The notes below the pieces were generated by a model that saw only the letters and a program-made list of their open reading frames with translations, was not told the DNA's origin and searched no databases. Of a DNA stretch of 64,000 bases, positions 1 through 64,000 are shown in pieces. The position numbers were made by a program, and so were the translations under genes. This DNA comes from Heterobilharzia americana (Eukaryota > Platyhelminthes > Trematoda > Strigeidida > Schistosomatidae): positions 112,992,741 through 113,056,740 of the forward strand of contig OX104127.1 in the NCBI GenBank assembly GCA_944470555.2, in the 5' to 3' direction. How positions within the stretch are numbered: the stretch's first letter is position 1; each line of letters opens with the position of its first letter.

Positions 1-1700
1 CACATAGTTGATTTAAGTAGTCTAAAAACAACAAAATTGAGTATAACTTTTGTTATATGCGATAATTATCAGATATCGATAATAGTTATGTAGTGCATAT
101 GCACAGTGACACTTAATACTGAACAATTATGTACATATGTAATCTCTCAGTCCTTCTTTAGCTGTGTATATAGTTTATTTACTTAGCACTTTATCAGCTG
201 TAATTCGTCCATTGGAATGCGACGTTATTGCAGTGCAAATTTATAAGTAAAATACTTTTTACTTATATTTAGTTTTAGTAGTATTTCTGTTTTGAAGTCA
301 AGGAACATAAAGTATTCGTAGTCTATTGGTACTTTTGTAGTAAAAGCTGGTGTGAATTGATTTTCTGACCACAGCTGTATGAAGTTTCATTCTGAAATTG
401 GTTCGTTTGCATCACTTTGAAATTTGACTGCTCAGTTGTTTTTGTTCATAAAACAAAAGTACATGTTTATGATCGAATCAGAATACGATCCATTTGTTCT
501 TTGTTCGTTCATCTAAACTTCCTGAATCATGACGAAACATACAAAAATGCGTACCTGTCTAGACCTGCGGTATAATAAGAGTCAAATTTTAGACTTTTTT
601 CGAACAACCAATCTACTTTTTTTTAAAAACCTTCTACTGGGAATCCATCATAAAAGATATGCACTAGTTGAATTGTTTAATGAGGCCGTGTGGTTGTTGA
701 ATGCTTATATTTATTGCTTTGCGTAAACTACGGAGTTTCACCTAACTTGTTAGTCAGTCTTTTGACTGGTGGTGAAGATGATACAACTAGTAGTAAGTCA
801 ATTGTGAGATTCTTCCATGGTTTCACTTGAAGATCAAAATATCCAGTTGCAGATTGTGATCTAATGTGCATCAAGAATGTAACCAAAATACTGCATAATA
901 TTTACGGCTATTTGGCTTACCGACTTGGGTCTCAGCTGAATCAATCTACAAGCATGGCTGTTGATCTTGACCATAAACGAGTGAAACACTTTTTTTGTTG
1001 TCTGTGCTACCTCAATTGACTAGTTAACACTACTGATTAATCTGAGTGATTTCTAACTACTCATTCAATTAGTTGTACACATGTTACAAAGTGTCATCTT
1101 ATGTAGTGTGGTTATAAATATAACCCGATGTTAATTAAATTTTGTTTCTATTGTGATGTCCTTTAATTGATTGTTAGGAAAAATCGATAAGCACAGAATC
1201 TACGTTCTGCGATACAGAACTTGAATTATGGGGGGGGGGGGGATAAGAGTTTCCTCGGATTTGTGCACATATACTTTTCTGATGAGTATTTCCTCCCCTC
1301 GAAACCTTGGTTCAATGCTTCTTGTTGATCAGCACGAACCACCTGATATTTCATTTTCGAGATAGGTTTCCCATCACCAAATGTAAATTATTACTTCAGG
1401 ACTGGTTTGCACCAATATTGCTTTCGACTATAGGGAATGAAGTGGTTGAGGACTACGACCACTTCACTTAATAAGTTAGATCAGTTCCGTTTGGTCGGTG
1501 GTCGATGCAACACTTGCATAGGTACAAAAAGCTCGCTTCGCTCTTGTCACCTGACGTCGTCTATGACACCTTTAAGCTATTTGACTTCTAAGGATTGAGC
1601 GTACTGCGCAGTAATTCGCTCTGTATACAGCTATGAAAAATAGCTTGTGAAAGTGAAGGACATGAAAAATTCGTCATGCACTCGACCACTGTTGTTTTCG
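1..1700. other. Upstream intergenic DNA, no gene seen
   Basis: This AT-rich stretch shows only short open frames with no recognisable protein, codon pattern or splice structure. A run of G residues lies at about 1231-1242. No promoter could be assigned. Confidence 0.5.
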
Positions 1701-1734
1701 CAGCTTAGACTGTATCATGGAACCACCACCTTAG

Positions 1735-1960
1735 TAATGTAGATGTTAGGTGTAGATTCTTAGGTGGAAGAGGTAAGTTGGTCCAAGAGGTTGTGAACCT
1801 TCCTCGACTTAGGTGGCTGGAATACATACCACTCATATCTAGTCACCATTTTTTCCTAAGCAAATGTTAACCGAAATATGGTGAAGTTAGAAGAAAGTTA
1901 AAGGCGGTCAGTCTAGAATATGACATCAGTCCATAAAGTGTATAACTGCTGGTTTTAGCT
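1735..1960 (+). mobile_element. RTE-type LINE relic (C-terminal fragment)
   Basis: The segment around 1755-1830 resembles, with many changes, the C-terminal coding region of the RTE-like element seen at 18870-20165: a gtggaagagg-like stretch, then gtgaacct, then a region ending in ggtggctggaatac. Stops and gaps interrupt every frame. It is an old fragment, recognised only by comparison with the better copies. Confidence 0.4.
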
Positions 1961-2079
1961 GTGTACACGAACGTAGACTTCCTAGTTGGGATTCAGGAGA
2001 TAGCGGAAATCGATGGTTGGTGACTAAGTAATCTGGCTTAGATAGTAATATTTGTTAATATACTCGTAATTCTCCTCAG

Positions 2080-2215
2080 TGTCTGAAGCGATAGGTACGA
2101 GGTTCGAGTCTCAGTGGGAACAACATCACTCATTGGGGTGCAGGCATATCCAACTGACGAGTTCCAGACTGAGCAAAACTCACATCATGGATTCCTCTGC
2201 TATCCACAACCAAGT
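2080..2215 (+). repeat. Sm-alpha-like SINE relic (tRNA-like head plus hammerhead region)
   Basis: A B-box-like segment (ggttcgagtctcagtggga) at about 2101-2119 is followed by the hammerhead region of the same repeat family found at 13085, 14730, 16022 and 50885. The tRNA-like 5' part is poorly kept. It lies upstream of the synthetase-like gene. Confidence 0.6.
2137..2200 (+). ncRNA. Decayed hammerhead ribozyme, Sm-alpha type
   Basis: The core box CTGACGAG is kept, but the GAAA box reads CAAAA, the stem II arms no longer pair well, and stem I is mismatched. The flanking stem-loop segments (GGTGCAGG before, TTCCTCTGC after) still match the family. Cleavage activity is unlikely because the GAAA box is conserved in active hammerheads. 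Confidence 0.6.
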
Positions 2216-2639
2216 AAATATGATAAATCTGGCTTAGTGTCAATGAAGCAGACACATCCACGCATTATCGTAATCATCATATTTCAAGTCGTTATATATC
2301 AACGGCTTTTGCTTTTATTATTCCCATTCCTTTATCTTTTGGATTAAGCTTATTTGTCATGTGACAATTCGAACTTTTACAGAAGTCGCATGTTAATATT
2401 GACTGACTGTTTTCTGTTGTGACACTATCTTATTCAGTGAATGGATAAGATAAGCATGAAAGCATTTTTTATACTAGTGGAAGACATGAGTCGTTGCAAA
2501 GCATCTACGTTACTCTGCTTACTTGCCAAAGAGATGAAAAAAAATGTTAATGTTGAATTACTGTATTCCTCACTTGAAGCCATGCTCAAAGGTCTGAATT
2601 CTGGTGATTTCTAACATTGGAAATAAATTGAGATGTAGT

Positions 2640-2795
2640 CAGAAACCATGTACACATTCGTGCAACAGGTGATGAGCTATATCTAATGAAAGAAATTGGC
2701 CGTCCGCACTTTGGCAGATGAAGTGGAGTTCCAACCTTCGACCTCCTAATTGAACGCCGACCACCTAAACTAGTGGACTACAGCCCCATAAACTG
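2640..2795 (+). repeat. tRNA-related SINE, second dispersed family (relic)
   Basis: The segment runs from a cattcgtgcaacagg start through a gatgagct stretch to a ggagttccaaccttcgacc segment. It matches by eye the repeats at 10290-10440 and 18105-18260 (same strand) and 4860-4960, 34995-35150, 36800-36935, 40180-40330 and 47715-47895 (opposite strand). The gttccaacc segment resembles a B-box. It lies just before the first exon of the synthetase-like gene. Confidence 0.45.
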
Positions 2796-2945
2796 CTGAA
2801 AAATAGAATAAAGGCAGGTATTCCTGAAATCACATAGTGACAGTCATCGATCTTCAGAATTACTTCCAGACCGTATGTGAATAGTTTTCAAAAGATTTTT
2901 AAAGTCACTTGTTTTTTCTTTCTTGGTAATATCACAGATATTCTT

Positions 2946-55717
<52,772 letters not shown>

Positions 55718-55788
55718 ACATTTATGTATTTGTAGTTTTTTCCAATGGTTAATGTTGTAACTTCGTAACTAACTTATATATTTCATGA

Positions 55789-55794
55789 ATTAAA
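55789..55794 (+). terminator. Probable polyadenylation signal of SerRS-like gene
   Basis: ATTAAA, the most common variant signal, lies 71 nt after the stop codon. Confidence 0.5.
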
Positions 55795-55967
55795 GAAATT
55801 GTCACTCTTGACTATGCTCTTCTTAATGCACAGTTTGGTCTATTCTTCGTCTACATTTTAAACGTGTAATATTCGAAGCATGTGATTTGGGTATGGTTGT
55901 GATTATTTGACTTATATAAGAGAAATTATTATGACTTATTTTGAAGGTTTATGAGGATTTATCGATG

Positions 55968-56155
55968 TCCAGTTGGTATTCATCACGGACTGACATCAGT
56001 TCGGTAATCATTGGAGACCCGGGAAAAATATTATGGGGCTTTCCGGCAGTGCACGTTCTTGACCTCGTCAGGGGACGAACCTAAGACCTTTAGGTTTTGT
56101 GGTGAGCACACTGCCTTTAGGTCACTAAGTCGAAATTCAGTGGTCCACATTTTCG
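55968..56155 (-). repeat. Hammerhead SINE family B, minus strand, decayed
   Basis: On the minus strand the tail (gtcagtccgtgatgaatacc) and B-box-like ggttcgtcccctgacg are kept. The hammerhead region keeps the stem I arm GTGCACTG, but the core is lost. Confidence 0.55.
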
Positions 56156-56159
56156 CATT

Positions 56160-58680
56160 ATGAGTTATTATTTTGGTTTGTTCTGTTGACAGGAATATGT
56201 TGGAACAGTATGTAGTTGAATGTCTTCATCAAGACCTTCTATAGCACACAACCGACTGGCTACCGCTTTATGAAGAGAAACAGGATTAATTGCTTAGAAT
56301 TATAAAGGTGAGAAGAAGTAGAAGAATAATGCAGCTAGTAAACGAACTCGAATAATCTGGGTAGAAATACATTCACCTTAAGGTTTTAATACCCTGTCGG
56401 TATTGCATGTGATATACTTAATAAACAATCTCATTGTATTCACCATGGTTATTCGTATCAGTATTACCTGAGTGTCATCAGTTTTCATGAAAAAAGCATT
56501 CCGTTACACTTTCGCCTTGTAGCGCAAAAGAATATTGTCATTTCTACTCCCATTATATACTCTAGGTATTTCTGTTATTCTTGCGAAAAAACAGGGCAAC
56601 TATAATACTGTTGCATTAAAAAGTAGGGGAAGGCGAATGAAATAACTTTTACAGATTGTTCCATGATCTTTAAGATATAGACAACCGAATAAGAAGAATC
56701 AGACAAGCTAGTATAATGGTAATATACCGATGGATATCATTGTTTTACTGTTATTTTGTCTAGAAGTAAGTTCAGGAAACGTGGTCTAGTGGATTATTCG
56801 AGGCACCAAACGTTTACTCTCCCTCATGAGACACATTCCAAAGTAATGGAATGAATGTCGTTACGTTTTAGTACTTTAGAATACTGACCTGATAGCTAAT
56901 GGAAGTGGTAAAGAATCACCCACTTAACCATATAAATAAAGTCATTAGTTGTAAAGGTAATAGGATGTTTGACCATTTAGGCTAGAGGGATTATTATTAT
57001 TACTACTATCGAAGCAACCAAACTTAATAAATATTTTTTAACAAGGTGAAGTCCTCTTAGATATATGCAGCAAGGAAGTTCTTGTTAGCGGTACTTCTGA
57101 ATAGCATAATGCACCTAAAGAGGTTAGGAAGTAAAGCACAAAGAATATGGATCATCTGTGTTCTTTATTTTTCATGATTATTGTCTAGAATGTTTCATCT
57201 GCATCTTGAAAGTTGTTCAAATAAGTAAAAGGAGTTTTCAGACGAGATTAAACAGATGGTCATCTCATTGTTTATCCAATATTTCATATTTGAACTTAGC
57301 ATTTTTCAGCTTCATTGTATTTTTTGACATTTAGCCTATTTAATGGGTATTGTTTTTGTTTGGTGACTAGAAAATTTTGGTCGTAGGTGAAGCAATTTAA
57401 ATTCTACATTCTTTTGACAGGAAATTAAGGATACCGTCGTTGTCAGTTTAAAGCTATTAAAACTTATGTATTTAGTGATGTCTGAAGGGTCACTTTCGGG
57501 TACTATCTCTTTCTGTTGATTCATCGCACACTATGATCCAAATGCATTAGTGTTGACTAGCAACTTTTAGAATTTTTCTTATGAGGTTGGGGAGGAGGAG
57601 AGTGCTAAGAAATGTACATTTCTGAAACCACGGTAAATAAATATTTTTTTCTCTAATTATGTATTCAACATGAGAGAAGCTGGTTTACAGTCATCTCCAA
57701 ATGGATAATATTCAAGAAATCTACAATATTTTAGCGTTCTTGATTTTTACAAAACAGAGGACATTAAAATCGATCCTAATGTCAAAAATGTCTGCAAGCT
57801 ATGAAACGAACAAGAAAAAGTCACTCTTCAGAACATATGCAGTGTTTATGAGTTAAGATCTTTCTCACTCTTAGGTAACATCAAGGTCGGGCAATATTCG
57901 ATATTTGCGTTACAGCTAGCGGACATGTTTGATCCATCTGTATAAACCCATGTTTCTCCAGATTAACTTCTATTTTTAACCATCACTTCATATGTTTATA
58001 GCTTCATTGACTAAAAAGAACTCACTTCAGTGATTTTGAGAGTTGGTAAATGTCCACATAATCATGTAATTCAAGTTAATATCTAAGTCTAGGTGTCACA
58101 GTTTACACCAATATAGATTTACACCATTAGAAATAGTTGTTGTGGTTGAAGAGGAACATAAATTAGAAGAGCTGTTGTCCATTGGCGATGGGTTCTACGT
58201 ATAATATACGTTAAAGTATGCAGGATTTACAAGGAGGTATATTCGCTGTTAACTGTCTTCTGATAGATGAGGTGCTAGAGAAATCTGTTGCATAGCACTG
58301 TTTTAAATATATTGCCCTTACAGTCACTAGATAAGTTGATCTCTTAGATTTAATTATCCATATTTTTGGTGTCATTGTGACCATCCAGAAATTTGAGTAA
58401 CTGGAGGATAGATAGATGTTCATACGGTGATAAAGTCGAATAAGTGAATGGTGCCGGTAATTCCTGCTCATTACACAGTAAATTTCGTGCGAGCACAGTT
58501 TCATTGTTTTGAGAAATAGTGGATTGTTGAGAATTGGTAACATATAGTCTTCATCTTACCCCTGCTGACGTCACTGAAGGTTATCTTGATGATATAGATT
58601 TCCGAAGTTATTAATTAAATCTTTTGTGCGTTTAATGTTTAGGTTTTCAGGTTATTCGGTACGTATTCATCATAGTCCAT
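56160..58680. other. Intergenic DNA between convergent genes
   Basis: AT-rich sequence separating the 3' ends of the two genes. Nothing further was recognised. Confidence 0.5.
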
Positions 58681-58703
58681 TTTATTCATAAACTAGTGAT
58701 ATG

Positions 58704-58709
58704 TTTATT
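58704..58709 (-). terminator. Probable polyadenylation signal of minus-strand gene
   Basis: AATAAA on the minus strand, 25 nt after the stop codon of the minus-strand exon; a second AATAAA lies at 58681-58686. Confidence 0.55.
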
Positions 58710-58734
58710 ATGTTACTACCAGTTTCATACATTG

Positions 58735-58876
58735 TTACAGATCCGACATTTCGTCTACATTTTGAAACACTTCCATAATTTGCTCAACAAAATTTCTTGC
58801 CTCTTCCAATGTAAAGCCTTTACGACATTGTGGTATTTCTAAAGGAATCTTCAGTGTTGGTTCTCGATGATTCATG
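58735..58876 (-). CDS. Last coding exon of an unidentified minus-strand gene
   Basis: On the minus strand an acceptor (TTCTTAATTGTAG) precedes 142 bp that read MNHREPTLKIPLEIPQC, then RKGFTLEEARNFVEQIMEVF, then DEMSDL and stop TAA at 58735. Codon use and the acidic C-terminus look like real protein. The first base completes a codon from an upstream exon that I could not find; alternatively the ATG is the start of a 46-residue protein. I do not recognise the family. The gene converges on the SerRS-like gene. Confidence 0.65.
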
Positions 58877-59204
58877 CTACAATTAAGAAATATGTTTCAA
58901 TGCAAATAATGTTAATCATTAAACTCTGTATATCAACAAATTAAAAGGTTGATAAATTAGTTCAGAATATAAACATATGCCAGAGATTAATGTAGTAGAT
59001 GAATACTTTCAATTCAACTGGAGATTGATAGTCTAACTTGAAATGTTCAACGTTTTAGGAGAATGATAAACATATATATTTGCTGACTAACAGGAGGGAC
59101 ACAATTTGAAAGCATGCAACGAATCACAAGAGCAAAACCATGACTGAACTCCGATTCCTTTCGTGTGCGCATTAAATAGGGAGCGGGTCAATTTGTTCAT
59201 ATCC

Positions 59205-59615
59205 CCCTTGGGTTCCTAGTGGGGACATAGGGCTTCAATAGCATGCCTTCATTACACTCTGTTCTCTGTAGTCTTTCAAAACTGGCGCCACGACAGCCCA
59301 CAAGCTTGTATTTCTTCCTCGCCTCACATGATCTCCATGTCACTCTCAGCTGGGACACCCAACTCGTCGTTTCCCCTTTAGATTCGACTCGAAGGCCTTG
59401 CGCGTTGTGTCCGCAATCGGCTTTCTCAGTGTATGCCCAATCCAGTCCATCTCCACTTCCTTCTGCATATGTGTTAGGTGATAGGTTCTTGGTTGGTTCG
59501 TCGCCAAAATTACTTGCTGCTTATTCTTCCTGGCAATCCATCTGATCTTCAGTATCGAGTGAGCGTAGGCGGCAGCTGTTGACGAATGTGTGTAATTTGC
59601 TGGAAGTGCTTTTCA
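59205..59615 (-). mobile_element. RTE LINE fragment (same family as 43604-46875), minus strand
   Basis: The sequence from cccccttgggttcctagtgg to about 59615 matches, with many substitutions, the 3' end of the element at 43650-44060. It is 5'-truncated, older than the other two copies, and has no (TTA)n tail left. Confidence 0.75.
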
Positions 59616-60912
59616 TTAATAAGTGATAAATTGAGTATCTTGCAATTCTAGAGTGAAATCGATGCTATTATCATCCTTAAGAGACACCCATAATAGTAAA
59701 TTTGGAACAAATGAAATAGAAGTCAGTTATCTGTAAACTGTAGGCCAGCATCATGATAATCAGGTTCCACAAAATACAGTAACAGCAAATACCATTCAAA
59801 AGATTGGATTTCTTATGGATTCCTCGAATTCTTCATGCTGTCTTCCTCAATTTGATACTTCATTGTAATTATTTCATATACTAACCAAATATTATAGTAT
59901 TTTCAAGCTTTCTTTGAGTAAGGCTCACTGAACATTTTGTTTAGGCATGATTTGCTCCTCGTATACTTTTCCACATATACAGTCTGACTAGTTACCTGAT
60001 TCTAATATTTGCGGTTTGTCTTTACTGATGTGTTAGAAACGAAGTGCATAATCATAGTGTAGATTCATTATCTAGGGAAAGACTTTCTTTTACCTTATGT
60101 ATGCAAACGTTTTCGCTTCAGTATACGATAAAATAAAAGCTACAGAAATCACAATTTTAGTTAGCGGCTGTAGTTTAGCACTCAAAGAATATGATGAATT
60201 TTCAAGAACACGAGTGAAATAAAATCTAATGTTCATTTATTTTAATTTAACCATTTTTACATGCATTATTACTGGACAGCGTCTTCTGTCTTTCAAATTC
60301 TTATCATATTTTCCTGTTTAGCGTGTTAATGTACTCCATTGTTATACATATTTTAAAAATAAATTATTTACGAAATAAATACAAATTAAAGTAAAAGTTA
60401 GTATTCATTCAAATATTTCTTGATATAAAATCTTTTCAGATATTCTTTTCTTCATATTTTGGACCACCAGAGTGAAACAGTAAATCACTTATCATTGAAG
60501 TTATGTTTTAGTTAGGAGCGTTTAGGAAACAAGGAGTTGAGTAATATTTTATTTCTGTTCATTCACCTTTGACTAGAATATCTTCTCATAATTAATGTAT
60601 TGATGTATCATAATAAATTATATATCAAGCCTCGGAAATAAATAAAGGTTGTACTGTTTATGTTTTATGGAGTGACAGAGAGAGCTTCAGGACTAAAGGA
60701 TTCAGCAAAATATATTAAATGTTCCGTATTCAACTATTTTAACCATGTGAATGGTGTATAACATATATTATCTCAACAGTAACTCGATATCCGCCTTGTG
60801 AAAACGAGTAATATGTTGTGAAATTCCGTGAAAATTTAACACATTGTTCATATGGGTGTACAGTTATTGACTACAATAATTAATGTAGTGTTTTGTTCCA
60901 CTAATCTTTTTG

Positions 60913-60923
60913 TTTGTGTATAT
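60913..60923. repeat. Target-site duplication, left copy
   Basis: tttgtgtatat, repeated exactly at 62398-62408, brackets the RTE copy. Confidence 0.75.
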
Positions 60924-60968
60924 TGTTATTATTATTAGTCCCTTGGGTTCCTAATGGAACATAGGGCT

Positions 60969-61241
60969 TCAGTAGCACGTCACCATTCCACTCTGTTCTC
61001 TGAAATCTTTTGAACCTGGTTCCACGACAGCCCAGAAGCTCTCATTTCCTCCTCGCACGACCTCCTCCATATCAACCTCACTTTGGATGCCCAACTCGTC
61101 GCTTCCCATGGGGATTCCACTCCAGCGACTGGCCTGACGCGTGATGTCTACAGTCGGCCTTCTCAGTGTATGCCCAGTCCAATCCATCTCCATTTCCTTC
61201 CAATGCATACTTGTTGGGTGATAGGTTCTTGGTTGGTTCAT
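60969..61241 (-). pseudogene. RTE C-terminal domain fragment in truncated copy
   Basis: The frame reads MNQPRTYHPTSMHWKEMEMD, then WTGHTLRRPTVDITRQ, then EEVVRGGNESFWAVVEPGSK. This corresponds to the second half of the C-terminal domain at 43683-43988, in a shifted frame. Confidence 0.75.
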
Positions 61242-61444
61242 TCCCAGAGTTCCTTATTGCTTATTCTTTCTGGCAATCCATCTGATCTTCAGGACGAGCG
61301 TAAGCAGTTGTTGATGAATGTCTGTAGTTTATTGGAAATCCCTTTCATAACGCGCCAAGTCTCTGAACCATCACATAGGAGCACTGACTTGACATTGGTG
61401 TTGAAAATCCGCATCTTGTTCCACATGCTAAGTGCCGAAGATCG

Positions 61445-62378
61445 TCACACTGGTTTCAGGCTAATGAACGCCTGTCTTGCTTTTCCGATCCTGGCTGCTT
61501 TGACAGCCTCATCTGTGCCACCTCTAGTTGAAACAGTGCTTCCTAGATAAGTGAAGGAGGTTACTTCCTTTAAGTTTCTCCCGTTGATGGTGACTGGATT
61601 TTGTTGTTGGAGTTGTTGGTGCGGTATCTTCATCACCCCTGTCTTCTCTATATTCACCTGAAGTCTCGTCTTCACTGCCCTGCCTCTTCTGTCAACTTGT
61701 TATTTTTCACCTGTAGATCTTCAAGTTTGTGTGACATCAGACACAGGTCATCGGCGAAATCCAGATCTTCTAGGTTCTTTTCCGTCGTCCAGTGTATCCC
61801 CTTCTTCTCACAGCTCCCCACTGTTTGCTGCATGATCCAGTCCAGTCGACCACAATCAGGAATATCATGGGTGATAGTAGGCAACCTTGTTTCACTCCTG
61901 TCTTCACTTCAAAGGCATCACTGAGCTTCCTATTGTGGATTACTTGGCATGTGGCATCTTCATATAGTTGTTGAATGAGGCGGATAAAGGTTTGCGGTAC
62001 TCCGTAGTAATGAAGCAGTTTCCAAATTACTTCTCGGTCGACGCTGTCAAAGGCCTTCTCAAAGTCGATAAAGTTGAGGTGGAGTTGAGTTGACTGCCAT
62101 TCTATATTCTGTTCTATGATGATGCGTAGTGTAGCGTTGCAATTTGGTCTGCACATGATTTGTACTTCCTGAAGCCTGCCTGTTTGGGTCATAGTTTTGA
62201 ATGCAGTGCATCCTGTAGCCTCTCCAGAATGATTCGGCTTAATATTTTGCTTGGGGTGACCGGGACAGGAGAGTGATTCCGCACCAGTTCTTGCAAGCAC
62301 TGAGGTCTCCCTTCTTCGGCAGTTTGACAAGGTAACCCTTCTTCCAATCATTGGCCAGCTACCTTCTCTTCCTTCCAC
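61445..62378 (-). pseudogene. RTE reverse transcriptase fragment in truncated copy
   Basis: Frames on the minus strand read NFIDFEKAFDSVDREVIWKL, then GVKQGCLLSPMIFLIVVDW, then after a frame change LEDLDFADDLCLMSHKLEDL, then LQVNIEKTGVMKIPH and FTYLGSTVSTRGGTDEAVKA. Unlike the larger copy, the FTYLGSTVS part is in frame here. The upstream frameshifts near 62250 and 62140 are the same as in the larger copy. Confidence 0.88.
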
Positions 62379-62397
62379 ACCTTCTGCAATAGTGGTG

Positions 62398-62408
62398 TTT
62401 GTGTATAT
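62398..62408. repeat. Target-site duplication, right copy
   Basis: Exact repeat of 60913-60923. Its first base overlaps the last matching base of the element. Confidence 0.75.
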
Positions 62409-64000
62409 AGTATGTATGTTTTATTCCTAAGGTTTGTTGATTACTTTTAAACACACTCTAAATATTGCTTCTGATTACACTCCATATTGTGATATGTTTT
62501 TGCTTCGTCCGGATGATATTTAACTACTCAGAAACTATGGATGTTCATGCACCAGGCAATATTTAACACATACCAATTACTTGCCGGATCTTGATAGATA
62601 GAGTGGGCCCTTTACCTGTGACCCACAGGTGGAAGATCGAGTGTCACAGTTTCACTACCTAGCTGTTACAGTTCATAAGCTTGTTAATTATTGTGTAACT
62701 GAGTATTCAAATAAAACATTATGTAACTCAACAACCTTGCAACGCTAATTTCTTACTTAATAGTTTGATTATAACTATGTTCAAACAACTGAAGGAAATA
62801 CAAAATCTTAAATAGGAAATTACAACTGCTAATAAAAAAGTTGAGTATTATGAAATTCCTTTTGATTCTTAATATCAGCTGTAAACAAAACTATAAGTTT
62901 GGAGTTGTGACATAGTAGATTACGGTGAAAATGTATCTACAAGTTACTTACATTACTAACATACATCTGGCAAATGAATATTTTCAAATTAATTTCCTAC
63001 TCTAATACTAAAATTGACGCTGTTTTAGAATGATTTTGAATTGTACCGAGTTCACTTAAAAACTGCAACTATTTGTTCAGTGCATGAAAGTGTAACTGAT
63101 TAAGAGTTAATTAACTGTACATATTAATTTTAGATTGCACGATGGTTAGGTATTGTTCACTCATTCATGAACAATGAAATAGTACTTAATTTATAAAAAA
63201 TCTTTGTGACCATTCAAAAAACTGGCTTTATATATATATAAGGAGAGAGAGAGAGAGGGCAGTATTCCTTAAGGACAAAATCTTTGAACAATAAATCCAA
63301 CAGTATTCGATTGTATAAATAAACTTTATTTAAACCAATCATTCAGCTTCAGTTCAAATTTGGATTAACCACTTCCGTTGAAATTGAACCAAAGATGGTT
63401 ATTTATGTTTTGGAGGATGTTATAATATCAATATTCATAACTGATAATACGTCTTCCTAGTGAATAGTTTTCCAAACAGTCTACAAGTAGCGTTTCGGTG
63501 TTGGACGTATGGTGGTAGCATATTTTACCTACAAATCATAGTCATAAATGTTAACTAAACGCTTCATGTGCATCAAAATAATACTTCTAGACAGAAAAAT
63601 AGTGTTTCAGTTTCCATTTCCTTGTCGTTTTTCAAAATGGTACCTGTTTAAGAATGTTAGTAAAAATGACTTCAATGACACTAAGTCTTTTCCAGATTAA
63701 ATCATGACTATTGTGGGGTTGATGCATTCAATACTGTCAAAGAATGAAGTTAACACATAGAAACGAGTACACTATCAGTCCGGTTGGCAATTTTGCGACT
63801 AGATTTATGCAAATTCAGGCATGACAAACTCAACTGATGGACTAAGTCCACCTTAGTTTAATAGATAAAACTTACGACTGTAAATAATACAATATTGATG
63901 AGTGATTTTTAAAATTAACTATTTGAAACTATACAGTTACTTAGGTTGGACATTTTTTGGATTTTGAACGTATTCAATTTGAAAAAACCGTGTGTGCATC
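62409..64000. other. Right end of window, probably intron of the minus-strand gene
   Basis: AT-rich DNA with a (GA)n run at 63241-63258. A GTAAGT donor-like site on the minus strand near 62950 has only a short, unconvincing open frame before it. No exon is supported. Confidence 0.4.

Larger units (their letters stand above)
60925..62398 (-). mobile_element. RTE LINE, 5'-truncated copy, minus strand
   Basis: It matches the element at 43604-46875 from the (TTA)n tail to a point inside the reverse transcriptase region (cttctgcaatagtggtgt), where it is cut. The outer part (about 61905-62398) is identical by eye to 44610-45103 apart from one or two bases, while the inner part (60940-61860) has many differences. 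An 11-bp direct repeat flanks it. Confidence 0.92.

Noticed and set aside
62940..63010. A minus-strand exon ending at a GTAAGT site near 62950
   Set aside because: The open frame before the donor is about 15 codons with no convincing acceptor.

Overview
The window looks like nuclear DNA of a parasitic flatworm, almost certainly a schistosome (genus Schistosoma or a close relative). It is AT-rich, intron-rich and crowded with decayed retroelements. The diagnostic signal is a set of SINE-like repeats that pair a tRNA-like Pol III head with a hammerhead ribozyme of the Schistosoma Sm-alpha type. Penelope-like elements with a GIY-YIG nuclease and RTE-clade LINEs of trematode type support this. 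I cannot name the species.

Most of the window is one plus-strand gene, which I assembled from 14 short exons (2946-55717, open and in phase throughout, 551 residues). It encodes a seryl-tRNA synthetase-like protein: N-terminal helical region and coiled-coil arm, a class II-like core, and a synthetase-type C-terminus. The signatures for serine and ATP binding (TxE loop, motif 2 Arg, motif 3 Arg) are all missing. It therefore resembles a pseudoenzyme such as SLIMP, the mitochondrial SerRS paralogue of insects. A second gene lies on the minus strand and converges on it; only its last coding exon (58735-58876) is recognised.

Layout. 1-2937: upstream DNA with a LINE relic, an Sm-alpha relic and a SINE relic. 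2938-15441: exons 1-6, with tRNA-headed SINEs, an AT microsatellite, an LTR-like segment and a 332-bp inverted repeat in the introns. 15442-24578 (intron 6): the best-preserved hammerhead, two RTE copies and a Penelope element with 218-bp inverted arms. 24579-29898: exons 7-9 plus two Penelope fragments in inverted orientation. 29899-38295: exons 10-11, two RTE copies, a second Penelope lineage, microsatellites and two copies of a second hammerhead SINE family. 38296-48018 (intron 11): more copies of that family and a nearly full-length RTE element (about 3.27 kb, minus strand) with several frameshifts. 48019-55717: exons 12-14. 55718-64000: 3' flank, the minus-strand exon, and two 5'-truncated copies of the same RTE element, one bounded by an 11-bp target-site duplication.

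The mobile elements all lie in introns or flanks, and none I could read is intact. The most unusual observations are the pseudo-synthetase gene; a second tRNA-headed SINE family whose copies, aligned by eye, imply a complete hammerhead distinct from Sm-alpha; and the large symmetric inverted repeat in intron 4. All alignments and splice choices here were made by eye.
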